Part shown: positions 24,713 through 33,489 of the stretch, piece after piece | Numbering within the stretch: the stretch's first letter is position 1 | Layout: every line of letters begins with the position of its first letter | NCBI RefSeq assembly: GCF_008360935.1 | Contig: NZ_SRXO01000022.1 | Span: 43,595-107,594, forward strand | Direction: 5' to 3' | From: Siccirubricoccus phaeus | Lineage (GTDB): Bacteria > Pseudomonadota > Alphaproteobacteria > Acetobacterales > Acetobacteraceae | Length of the DNA: 64,000 nucleotides | Notes under the pieces: model-generated | Databases searched by the model: none | What the model saw: only the letters and a program-made list of their open reading frames with translations | What the model was told of the DNA's origin: nothing | Position numbers and translations under genes: made by a program

Positions 24713-25957
24713 TCACCCAAGCCGCCGCAGCTCTTCCAGGCAGGCCGCATGGTCGGCGGTGCAGCCGCCTTCCAGCCACCAGGCCCGCACCGCCTGCAGC
24801 GCCCTTCCCATCGCCGCCCCCGGCGCCATGCCGAGCGCCAGCGCGTCCCGCCCCTGCAGCGGAAAGACCGGCACCGGCGTCGCCGCCAGCCGGGCGCGGA
24901 GGGCGGCGCGGTCGGCGCCATCCGCCGCCTCGGCCAGCCAGGCGAGATCCTCGGGCAGCGCCGGGTCCGCCTTGCCCTCGCCGGCGGCGGTGAAGAGCCA
25001 GCGGCGCAGCGCCGCCCCCTCCAGCTCCGGCGCCGGCGGCGGCACCGCCCCGGCGCGGCGCAGCAGGGCCAGCCGCTCTTCGGCCGAGAGCTTGAGCCGG
25101 GTGGCGAGCGCCGCCGCCCAGCCCGCCGGCCCGCCCGGCTGCCCCATGGGCGCCAGCGCCGCCAGCCGCAGCATCACCCGCAGCGGCGCACCCAGCGCCA
25201 GCAGGCGTTGCAGCCGGGGGAGGTCGCACCCCTCCCCCAGCACATGCGGGCTGGTGAGCACCCCCGTCTTCGCCATCAGCGCCAGCGCCGCCCCGGGCTC
25301 GGGCGCGGCCAGCAGCCGCTTCAGCTCCATCCAGACCCGTTCCACCGAAAGCCGCGCCAGGCCCGGCACCGCGTCGCGGATCGCCGCCACCGCCGCCGCA
25401 TCCGGCGCGCCGCGCCCGTAGCGGGCCTGGAAGCGGAAGAAGCGCAGGGCGCGCAGGTAATCCTCGGCCAGCCGCGTCGCCGGGTCGCCGACGAAGCGCA
25501 CCTGGCCGGCCGCCAGATCCTCGGCGCCGCCGAAGTAATCCCACAGCTCCCCGGCGGCGGAGAGCGACATGGCGTTGATGGTGAAGTCGCGCCGCGCCGC
25601 ATCCTCCCGCCAATCCGTGGTCCAGGCGACCTCGGCATGGCGGCCATCCGTCACGACGTCGCGGCGCAGGCTGGTCACCTCCACCGGCTGGCCCCCCAGC
25701 ACGGCGGTGACGGTGCCGTGGGCGAGGCCGGTCTCGAACACCTTCAGCCCGGCGGCGCGGAGGCGCTGCGCCGCCGCCTCCGGCGGCAGGGGCACGGCGA
25801 TGTCCACATCCTGGATGGGCCGGCCCGCCAGCGTATCCCGCACCGCCCCGCCCACGGCGCGGGCGCCGGGCAGGGCCGCCAGCACCGCGGCCGGGGCGCC
25901 GGCGGCGAGGGTGGCAGGGGGCTGGATGCGGCGCTGCGGCGGGTCGGGCGCGATCAT
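24713..25957 (-). CDS. cca: CCA tRNA nucleotidyltransferase / poly(A) polymerase family
   Basis: 414 aa class-II nucleotidyltransferase. The active-site motif ARAVGGAVRDTLAGRPIQDV followed by DIAVP supplies the DxD catalytic carboxylates; RRDFTINAMSL and the RNA-binding block TRLAEDYLRALRFFRFQARY follow. It adds the 3' CCA to tRNA, or less likely A tails. Length and the C-terminal helical part fit the alphaproteobacterial CCA enzyme. ATG 25957 overlaps the DUF6111 stop (ATGA), placing it last in a minus-strand operon. Confidence 0.93.
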   Translation of the reverse strand: MIAPDPPQRRIQPPATLAAGAPAAVLAALPGARAVGGAVRDTLAGRPIQDVDIAVPLPPEAAAQRLRAAGLKVFETGLAHGTVTAVLGGQPVEVTSLRRDVVTDGRHAEVAWTTDWREDAARRDFTINAMSLSAAGELWDYFGGAEDLAAGQVRFVGDPATRLAEDYLRALRFFRFQARYGRGAPDAAAVAAIRDAVPGLARLSVERVWMELKRLLAAPEPGAALALMAKTGVLTSPHVLGEGCDLPRLQRLLALGAPLRVMLRLAALAPMGQPGGPAGWAAALATRLKLSAEERLALLRRAGAVPPPAPELEGAALRRWLFTAAGEGKADPALPEDLAWLAEAADGADRAALRARLAATPVPVFPLQGRDALALGMAPGAAMGRALQAVRAWWLEGGCTADHAACLEELRRLG

Positions 25958-26199
25958 GGCGCCCGCCCCCCCTGGATGATCCTGCCATCCGGGCCGAGCT
26001 GGGCCGGGCGGTATTCCTCATGCGGCTGGCTGCGGAGGGAGAAGCCGTACCAGGCGAGGCCGGCCATGGCGCAGGCCAGCCCCGCCGCGGCCAGCCACAG
26101 CGCCTTCGGCCGCGGCGCCATGCCCGGCGCCAGGCGGCGCCAGGCCAGGAACAGCGCGAAGGGCGCAAGGAAGAGCAGGATCTCGAAGAGATAGGGCAT
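25954..26199 (-). CDS. DUF6111 family small membrane protein
   Basis: 81 aa with two hydrophobic helices (about 3-17 and 29-46), opening [20 protein letters not shown] and ending with GRIIQGGRAP. DUF6111 genes are typically found next to cca in alphaproteobacteria. Function unknown. ATG 26199 overlaps the YbjQ stop and the stop overlaps the cca ATG. Confidence 0.88.
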   Translation of the reverse strand: MPYLFEILLFLAPFALFLAWRRLAPGMAPRPKALWLAAAGLACAMAGLAWYGFSLRSQPHEEYRPAQLGPDGRIIQGGRAP

Positions 26200-26576
26200 C
26201 AGCGCGGCGGGCTGCCCCAAGGGGAGGAGGCGCCGCCGGCGCCGGCGGCAGCCTCCGGCCGCAGCGTCACCGCCGTGCCGCTGGCCGAGACCATCAGCAT
26301 GCCGTTGTTGCTGCCGAGCACCTCATAGTCGAAGTCGATGCCGACGATGGCCTCGGCGCCCAGGGATTGCGCCTGGGCGAGCAGGGCCTGCAGCGCGGTG
26401 TCGCGCGCCGCGCCCAGCTCCCGCTCATAGGTGCCGGAGCGGCCGCCGACGATGTCCCGGAGCCCGCCAAGCAGGTCCTTGAAGACATTGATGCCCAGCA
26501 CCGCGTCGCCGAAGACGAGGCCGAGATAGCGGTCGATCTCCCGGCCCTGGATGGTGGCGGTGGTGGTGAACAGCAT
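26199..26576 (-). CDS. YbjQ-family (UPF0145) protein
   Basis: 125 aa. UPF0145 marks: [29 protein letters not shown], and [18 protein letters not shown], the last being the most conserved. These pentameric proteins have no established role. First gene of the YbjQ-DUF6111-cca overlap chain. ATG 26576 is the family start. Confidence 0.92.
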   Translation of the reverse strand: MLFTTTATIQGREIDRYLGLVFGDAVLGINVFKDLLGGLRDIVGGRSGTYERELGAARDTALQALLAQAQSLGAEAIVGIDFDYEVLGSNNGMLMVSASGTAVTLRPEAAAGAGGASSPWGSPPR

Positions 26577-26642
26577 GGTCGGGGCCCGTGCGGCAATGGC
26601 GGGCCGAGCCTAGCATGGGCGCGGCCCGGCGGCGCGTTCGGC

Positions 26643-27221
26643 TCAGCCGCGCAGGCGCCGGGCCAGGTTCACCAGGATGGCCGCCGTGGCGCCCCAGATG
26701 AAGTGGCGCGCATGCGGCCAGACCCAGAATTCGCGGCTGCCGCCCGGCGCTTCCCGCCGCTGCCGTTGCGGTGCCCGGGGGTCCAGCACCACGGCCAGCG
26801 GCAATTCGAAGGGCTCCTCGACCTCCGCCGGGTCCGGGGTGAGGTGCAGGGGCGGGGGCACCAGGGCGACGATGGGGGTGATGTGGAAGCCGGTGCCGGT
26901 GAGCTGGTCCGGCAGCCGCCCCAGCAGCTCCGGCAGGCGGGGGTCCAGCCCGACCTCCTCCGCCGCCTCGCGCAGCGCGGCGGCTTCCGGGGTTTCGCCC
27001 TTCTCGATCTTGCCGCCGGGGAAGCTGACCTGGCCGGCATGGGAGGTCATCCGGGCGGCGCGGAGGGTCAGCAGAATGCTGGGTTCCGGGTGGGTGACGA
27101 TGGGCACCAGGACGGCGGCGCGGACATGCGGCGCTTTGGGCGGCGCATCGGCGGGGCTGGCGGTCCCGGCCGGGGGCGGCGGCGCGGCGGCGAAGCGGGC
27201 GGCGATCTCGGCGGGGGTCAC
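26643..27221 (-). CDS. CoA pyrophosphatase (NUDIX, NudL-type)
   Basis: 192 aa. The NUDIX box GGKIEKGETPEAAALREAAE (plus EVGL) is complete, and the flanking RAARMTSHAGQVSFPGG is the UPF0035 signature of CoA-hydrolysing NUDIX enzymes. It splits CoA or acyl-CoA to 4'-phosphopantetheine and 3',5'-ADP. It sits 66 bp upstream of the YbjQ gene on the same strand, matching the common alphaproteobacterial order DUF1285, CoA pyrophosphatase, cca. Confidence 0.93.
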   Translation of the reverse strand: MTPAEIAARFAAAPPPPAGTASPADAPPKAPHVRAAVLVPIVTHPEPSILLTLRAARMTSHAGQVSFPGGKIEKGETPEAAALREAAEEVGLDPRLPELLGRLPDQLTGTGFHITPIVALVPPPLHLTPDPAEVEEPFELPLAVVLDPRAPQRQRREAPGGSREFWVWPHARHFIWGATAAILVNLARRLRG

Positions 27222-27544
27222 GCCCCCGGCTTAAAGCAGAACGCCCTGGCGCGGAACCGGCGATGCGGCGGCGCTACACCACCGCCGGCCACCGCTGCCG
27301 GGCCGGCAAATGCCGATCGCCCGCCGCCCACGCCTGAACCGGACCGCCCGTTGCCCAGCGAGCGTGCCTCCGACGGTCCAGGACGGCGGGGCGCCATGCC
27401 TGAGTCCTGGCGCCCCGCCCGCACCGGGCTGCCCGTTGCCCGACGCGGCTTTGCCGCGGCAGGCTGCGCGAGGCGCTGCTCGTCCGGCGCTTATCGGGGC
27501 CCGATGCGCCGTGCAGCGGCGCCATGGGGCCGAAACCCGGGGCT
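27222..27544. repeat. R2 repeat between CoA pyrophosphatase and DUF1285
   Basis: Contains two pieces of the R2 unit (GAACCGGACCGCCCGTTGCC near 27340; GCCCGTTGCCCGACGCGGCT then TTGCCGCGGCAGGCTG near 27430), followed by GGGGCCGAAACCCGGGGCTC. It runs away from the stop-adjacent hairpin of DUF1285, as in the other R2 copies. No gene. Confidence 0.75.
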
Positions 27545-27574
27545 CCCATGACGCCGCGTCAGCAGTGTCATGGG
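27545..27574 (-). terminator. stop-adjacent hairpin after DUF1285
   Basis: An 8-bp outer stem CCCATGAC/GTCATGGG (27545-27552 with 27567-27574) with further inner pairing, 4 nt from the DUF1285 stop codon. Fourth member of the family described after ribA and acnA. No U-tract. Confidence 0.6.
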
Positions 27575-27578
27575 GATG

Positions 27579-28178
27579 TCACTCCGCCGCCTGGTCCAGC
27601 CCGGTGACCTCGTCGATGGGAAAAAAGACCCCCTCGGACCACACGCCGAGCATTTCCTTCCCATCCACCATCTCCGTCTGGCCCAGCGCCACCAGCTCAT
27701 AGAAGACGGGGCGGCTGAGCTTCGCCTCCAGCCCCGGGCGGATGGTCACGTAAGGCTGCGGCTCCCGCGTCACCGGGCAGAGATGGACGCGGATCGGGTG
27801 CTCGGCATTGGCCGTCACGATCTCGTCCAGATTCGTCCGGAAGGTGAGGCATTGCTTGGGCGCGCAGCCATCGCCGCAATCGCAGTGCCGCCACCACATT
27901 TCGACGGCGACGAAGGGGGCGTCCTCCACCTCGATCCGGCCGCGTTCCACCGGCGTCTCCAGCCAGAAGCTGCCATCCGCCTCCCGCTTCAGCACGCTGG
28001 CGAAGAGGCAGACCAGCTCCTTCCGGTTGATCGGGCTGCCCTGGTAATGCCAGGTTCCGCGCCGGTCGATCCGGATATCGAATTCCCGCGGCTCCGGCCG
28101 CTTACGGGGGGTGTCGCGCCGCGCCGGCATCGCGCCGCGGCCGCATTCCGCCGGCTGCATCGCCTGGCGTCCCAGCAT
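27579..28178 (-). CDS. DUF1285 domain protein
   Basis: 199 aa. The domain spans about 35-195: FDIRIDRRGTWHYQGSPINR, KELVCLFASVLKREADGSFW and ETPVERGRIEVEDAPFVAVE are typical, and VTREPQPYVTIRPGLEAKLS follows. A cysteine-containing insert (CDCGDGCAPKQC) is notable and may bind a metal; this is inference. Function unknown. ATG 28178 is preferred; 28160 and 28130 are possible. The gene diverges from moxR over 210 bp, a conserved alphaproteobacterial pairing. Confidence 0.88.
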   Translation of the reverse strand: MLGRQAMQPAECGRGAMPARRDTPRKRPEPREFDIRIDRRGTWHYQGSPINRKELVCLFASVLKREADGSFWLETPVERGRIEVEDAPFVAVEMWWRHCDCGDGCAPKQCLTFRTNLDEIVTANAEHPIRVHLCPVTREPQPYVTIRPGLEAKLSRPVFYELVALGQTEMVDGKEMLGVWSEGVFFPIDEVTGLDQAAE

Positions 28179-28388
28179 CTGCCTCACGCCTGCCTCCCAT
28201 TCGCCGCTTTGTTCGCGCCCTGCGCCGCCATAGGCTGTCTGTCCATCGGGTTCTGGGGAAGCTCTGCCCTGCACCTGCACGATAACGCACCTGCCCAATG
28301 CCCAATGCCGCGCCTTCGGTTGATGAAGGGTTACTGCCGCAGGCATCGCCGCAAGGGAACAGGCCCCCATATAGGGAGCAGCAGTGGG

Positions 28389-29405
<1,017 letters not shown>

Positions 29406-29514
29406 GGGCAGGGCTGACGGCCCGATATCCATACCCACCCCCGCCCCGGCCTGCCCCCGCTGGAGCGGGGGCGACGATTCTCCCGCTGGCGGGGGAGGGC
29501 TGGGGTGGGGGAGG

Positions 29515-29724
29515 CCTCCCCGTTTGTGGGGGTGGCTTCCCCGTTTGTGGGGGTGGCTTCCCCGTTTGTGGGGGTGGCTTCCCCGTTTGCGGGGGTGGCT
29601 TCCCCGTTTGCGGGGGTGGCTTCCCCGTTAGTGGGGGTGGCGTCCCCGTTTGCGGGGGTGGCTTCCCCGTTAGTGGGGGTGGCTTCCCCACTGGCGGGCG
29701 TGACCTCCTCGCTCGTGAGGGCGA
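29515..29724. repeat. 21-bp minisatellite, eight exact-to-near units plus two degenerate
   Basis: Eight consecutive units of CTTCCCCGTTTGTGGGGGTG plus G (29515-29682) with a few T/C and T/A changes, then two degenerate units to 29724. Each unit carries a CCCC/GGGG dyad. It lies between moxR and DUF58. Two frames are open through the array: one encodes an ASPFVGV heptad in frame with DUF58, the other GGGFPVC. Copy number could vary between strains without changing frame. Confidence 0.95.
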
Positions 29725-29756
29725 TGCCCCCGCCGGCCCCGCCCACAGGCCCCCCC

Positions 29757-30635
29757 ATGCCGGCTGACACCACCTTCCGCGCCGAAGCCCTTGCCGCCAC
29801 CCTCCCGCCCCTCGTCGTGGCGGCGGAACGCGTGGCCGCCACCGTCCTCCAGGGCGTGCATGGCCGGCGCCGCGCCGGGCCGGGCGACGCCTTCTGGCAA
29901 TTCCGCCCCTTCCTCCCGGGCGATCCCGTCGGCCGGATCGACTGGCGCCAGAGCGCCAAGTCGGACCGCCTCTTCATCCGCGAGACGGAATGGGAGGCGG
30001 CGCAGACCATCGCCCTCTGGTCGGACGCCTCCCGCTCCATGGAATGGCGCTTTTCCGCCAACCGCCCGAGCAAGCGGGAGCGCGCCGAGCTGCTGCTGGC
30101 CGCCCTGGCCGCCCTGGCGCTGCGCGGCGGGGAGCGGGTGCGGCTGATCGGCGGGCCGGGCCGCGCCCATGCCGGCCGCGCCGGCCTGGCGCCGCTGGTG
30201 GAAAGCCTTTCCGCCATCGCCAAATCCCGCGCCGTGCCCGCCCCGGACCCCGACCTGCCCCGCCATGCCCGCGCCGTGCTGATCGGCGATTTCATGTCGC
30301 CGCTCCCGGAGATCCACGCCGCCATCGCCGCCCTTGCCGCCTGGCCGGTGCGCGGCCATCTGGTCCAGGTGCTGGACCCGGAGGAGGCGACGCTCGGCGA
30401 GGGGAACCGCGCCTATGCCGGCCGCGTCCTGTTCGCCTGGGGCAAGGCCGGGGAGACGGTGCTGGTGCCGCGGGTGGAAGAGGCGAGGCCGATCTACCAG
30501 GAAAGGCTGCGCCGCCACCGGGAAGGCATCGCCGCCATCGCTGCCGCCGCGGGCTGGGGGTTCCTGACCCACCATGTCGACCAGCCGCCCCAGACGGCTT
30601 TGCTGGCATTGTGGCAGGCACTCGCGCCAGAGTAG
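29757..30635 (+). CDS. DUF58 domain protein
   Basis: 292 aa from ATG 29757. The DUF58 signature GDAFWQFRPFLPGDPVGRID then WRQSAKSDRLFIRE is near residues 40-75, and ALWSDASRSMEW holds the DxSxSM metal-site motif of its VWA-like fold. Partner of MoxR. The frame is open upstream through the 21-bp minisatellite to a GTG at 29505, which would add 84 low-complexity residues; the first real domain residues follow 29757, so the shorter form is chosen. ATG 29724 is another option. Confidence 0.9.
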   Translation: MPADTTFRAEALAATLPPLVVAAERVAATVLQGVHGRRRAGPGDAFWQFRPFLPGDPVGRIDWRQSAKSDRLFIRETEWEAAQTIALWSDASRSMEWRFSANRPSKRERAELLLAALAALALRGGERVRLIGGPGRAHAGRAGLAPLVESLSAIAKSRAVPAPDPDLPRHARAVLIGDFMSPLPEIHAAIAALAAWPVRGHLVQVLDPEEATLGEGNRAYAGRVLFAWGKAGETVLVPRVEEARPIYQERLRRHREGIAAIAAAAGWGFLTHHVDQPPQTALLALWQALAPE

Positions 30636-30723
30636 TCCCTATGCCATCGAGGACCCGCATGCCGTGCATCGCCTTGCCGAGCTGTCACGAGGGTGGCCCC
30701 AGGCTTGCTGGTAATTCGGCCGG

Positions 30724-33489
30724 ATGCTGACCCTCGGCCCCCTCGCCTTCGCCGCCCCCTGGCTGCTGCTGGCCCTGCCGGCCCTGCCGGTGCTCTGGTG
30801 GCTGCTGCGCGTCACCCCGCCGGCGCCGCGGCGCCTGGCCTTCCCGGCCCTGCGCCTGCTGCGGGATCTGCCGGTGGTGCAGGAAACCCCGGCGCGCACC
30901 CCCTGGTGGCTGCTGCTGCTGCGCCTTGTCGCCGCCGGGCTGGTCATTCTCGGCCTTGCCCGGCCGGTGCTCGGCCCCGGCGGGGCGGCGGGCGGGGCGG
31001 AGGGCACGCTGCTGCTGGTGGTGGAGGATGGCTGGGCCGCGGCGCCGGACTGGCCGGCCCGCATGGCGCTGGCCGGCGCGGCGCTGGACCGGGCGGGGCG
31101 GGAGGAGCGGCGGGCCGCCCTCCTCTCCACCGCCCCGGCCGAGACCGGGGCGCCGCCGCGACTCATCGGCCCCATGCCGGCGCAGGACCTGCATGCCCGC
31201 CTGGCCGCGCTGCGCCCCAAGCCCTGGGCCCCGGACCCTGCCGCGGCGCTCGCCGCCTTCACCGCCTGGCGCGGCGCCAATCCCGGGCCGCTGGCCCCGC
31301 TGCTGCTCTCGGACGGGGTGGAGCACACGCCGGACTCCGGCCGCCTGGCGGCGGCCCTGGCGGCCGCCGGCCCGCTGACCCTCGCCCTGGCCGAGGCCGC
31401 GCCGCGCCGCCTGCTGCTGCCGCCGGTGGCGGAGGCGGACCGGCTGCGCCTGACCGTGCAGCAGCTTCCCCTGCCCACCGCGACGGAAGCGGGGGTGCTG
31501 GCCCGCACCGGGGATGGCCGCGCTTTGGCCCGCGCCGCCGTGCCCATCCCGGCCGGGGCGGGCCAGGGGGAGGCGGTGCTCGACCTGCCGGTGGAGCTGC
31601 GCAACCAGGTGGTACGGCTGGAGATCGAGGGTGCCACCGGCGCCGGCTCCGTGGTGCTGCTGGATGAGCGCTTCCGCCGCCGCCCGGTCGGGCTGCTGCC
31701 GGCGCAGGAGGAAAGCGCCGATGCGCCGCTGATCGGCGATCTGTTCTATCTGGACCGTGCCCTCGGCCCCTATGCCGAGATCCGCCGCGGCCCGCTGGAC
31801 CAGCTCCTCGCCCGGCCCATCGCGGTGCTGGCCCTGGCCGACCGCCGGGTGCCGGACGGGGCGGAGCGCCAGGCCCTGACCCGCTGGGTGGAGCAGGGCG
31901 GCACGCTGGTCCGCTTCGCCGGGCCGCGCCTCGCCGAAAGCCCGGACCCGCTGCTGCCGGTGGCGCTGCGGGCGGAGCGGCAATTGGGCGGCGCCCTGTC
32001 CTGGGAACAGCCGCAGCGCCTGGCCGCCTTCCCGGAGGGCTCGCCCTTCGCCGGCCTGCCGGTGCCGGAGGAGGTGACGGTGGAGCGCCAGGTGCTGGCC
32101 GAACCCTCCCCCCGCCTGACCGAGCGGGTCTGGGCCAGGCTGCAGGACGGCACGCCTTTGGTCACCGCGGAAAGCCGCGGCGCCGGGCGCATCGTGCTGT
32201 TCCATGTCACAGCCAATGCGGAATGGTCCAACCTGCCGCTCTCCGGCCTGTTCGTGCAGATGCTGCGGCGGATCGTGGCGCTCTCCGCCGGCATCCAGGG
32301 GGCGGAGGGGGAGGCGCCGCTGGCGCCGCTGGAGACGCTCGACGGCTTCGGCCGTCTCGGCCCTGCCCCGCCGGCGGCCGCCGCCCTGCCCGCCGCCCAA
32401 TTGGAGGGCACCGTGCCCGGCCCCCGCCACCCGCCCGGCTGGTACGGCACGCCCGGCCAGGCGGCAGGGGAGGATGCGGCGGAGGCCGGGTATCGCCGTG
32501 CGCTCAATCTCGGCGGCGCGGTGCCGGCGCCGCGCGCCGCGCCGCCGCCGCCCGCCGGCGCGGCCCGGATCGCGATCGGCGGCATCCCGGCGGAGCGAGA
32601 TCTCGGCCCCTGGCTGCTGGCCGCGGCGCTGCTGCTGCTGGCCGTCGATCTGCTGGCCGGGCTCCGGCTGCGCGGCCTGCTGGGCCTCCCCGGCGCGCCG
32701 GGCCGCCGTGCCGCGCTGCGCACCGGGGTCTCCGCCGTGCTGCTGCCCCTGCTGCTGCTCGCCGCCCCGGCGGCGCGGGCGGAGAGCGACGACCCGGCGC
32801 TCGCCACCCGCCTCGCCTATATCGTCACCGGCGATGCCGGGCTGGATGAGACGCTGCGCACCGGCCTCGTCGGCCTTTCCGATTTCGTGAACCGCCGCAG
32901 CGCCGCGGCGCTGGCGGAGCCGGCGGCGGTGCTGCCCGGGCGGGACGACCTTTCCTTCTATCCGCTGCTCTACTGGGTGGTGACGCCGGAGGCGCCGACG
33001 CCGGATGCCGCCGCCATCGCGGCGCTGAACGGCTTCATGCGCAATGGCGGGATCATCCTGTTCGACACGCGCGACGAAGGCTCCGGCGAGGGTTTCGCCC
33101 CCGGGGCGCGGGAGGCGCTGCGGCGGGTGACCCGCGACCTCGCCATCCCGCCCCTGGCCCCGGTGCCGGAGGACCATGTGCTGAAGCGCGCCTTCTACCT
33201 GCTGCCGGACCTGCCGGGCCGCTTCGCCGGCGGCCAGGTCTGGGTGGCGCGCGACCAGGACCGGGCGAATGACAGCGTCTCGCCGGTCATCATCGGCGGG
33301 CATGACTGGGCCAGCGCCTGGGCGGTGGATAGCCGCGGCAACAACCCCTACGCCGTCATCCCCGGCGGCACCCGGCAGCGGACGCTCGCCTACCGCTTCG
33401 GCCTCAACCTCGTGATGTACGCCCTGACCGGCAACTACAAGGGCGACCAGGTGCATGTGCCGGCCATATTGGAAAGGCTGGGGAATTAG
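30724..33489 (+). CDS. BatA/DUF4159 double-domain membrane protein
   Basis: 921 aa. The N-terminal aerotolerance/BatA region (GPLAFAAPWLLLALPALPVL; first helix near 6-27, second near 62-80) is followed by a VWA-like periplasmic part. A helix near 625-640 and a second hydrophobic block near 662-684 precede the C-terminal DUF4159 domain (about 690-915; TRLAYIVTGDA, FYPLLYWVVTPEAPTPD, GFMRNGGIILFDTRDE). Known in alphaproteobacteria as a fusion in the moxR block; function is unproven, probably envelope stress or complex assembly. ATG 30724; stop directly abuts the next ATG. Confidence 0.9.
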   Translation: MLTLGPLAFAAPWLLLALPALPVLWWLLRVTPPAPRRLAFPALRLLRDLPVVQETPARTPWWLLLLRLVAAGLVILGLARPVLGPGGAAGGAEGTLLLVVEDGWAAAPDWPARMALAGAALDRAGREERRAALLSTAPAETGAPPRLIGPMPAQDLHARLAALRPKPWAPDPAAALAAFTAWRGANPGPLAPLLLSDGVEHTPDSGRLAAALAAAGPLTLALAEAAPRRLLLPPVAEADRLRLTVQQLPLPTATEAGVLARTGDGRALARAAVPIPAGAGQGEAVLDLPVELRNQVVRLEIEGATGAGSVVLLDERFRRRPVGLLPAQEESADAPLIGDLFYLDRALGPYAEIRRGPLDQLLARPIAVLALADRRVPDGAERQALTRWVEQGGTLVRFAGPRLAESPDPLLPVALRAERQLGGALSWEQPQRLAAFPEGSPFAGLPVPEEVTVERQVLAEPSPRLTERVWARLQDGTPLVTAESRGAGRIVLFHVTANAEWSNLPLSGLFVQMLRRIVALSAGIQGAEGEAPLAPLETLDGFGRLGPAPPAAAALPAAQLEGTVPGPRHPPGWYGTPGQAAGEDAAEAGYRRALNLGGAVPAPRAAPPPPAGAARIAIGGIPAERDLGPWLLAAALLLLAVDLLAGLRLRGLLGLPGAPGRRAALRTGVSAVLLPLLLLAAPAARAESDDPALATRLAYIVTGDAGLDETLRTGLVGLSDFVNRRSAAALAEPAAVLPGRDDLSFYPLLYWVVTPEAPTPDAAAIAALNGFMRNGGIILFDTRDEGSGEGFAPGAREALRRVTRDLAIPPLAPVPEDHVLKRAFYLLPDLPGRFAGGQVWVARDQDRANDSVSPVIIGGHDWASAWAVDSRGNNPYAVIPGGTRQRTLAYRFGLNLVMYALTGNYKGDQVHVPAILERLGN

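Noticed and set aside
27570..28388. 273-residue extension of MoxR on the plus strand
   Set aside because: It is antisense to DUF1285 and lacks any AAA or other domain; MoxR begins at 28389.
29515..29724. CRISPR array
   Set aside because: Units are 21 bp and directly tandem with no spacers; no cas genes are present.
29505..29756. GTG start giving DUF58 an 84-residue repeat leader
   Set aside because: Low-complexity ASPFVGV heptads are not part of the family; kept as a finding but not as the chosen start.
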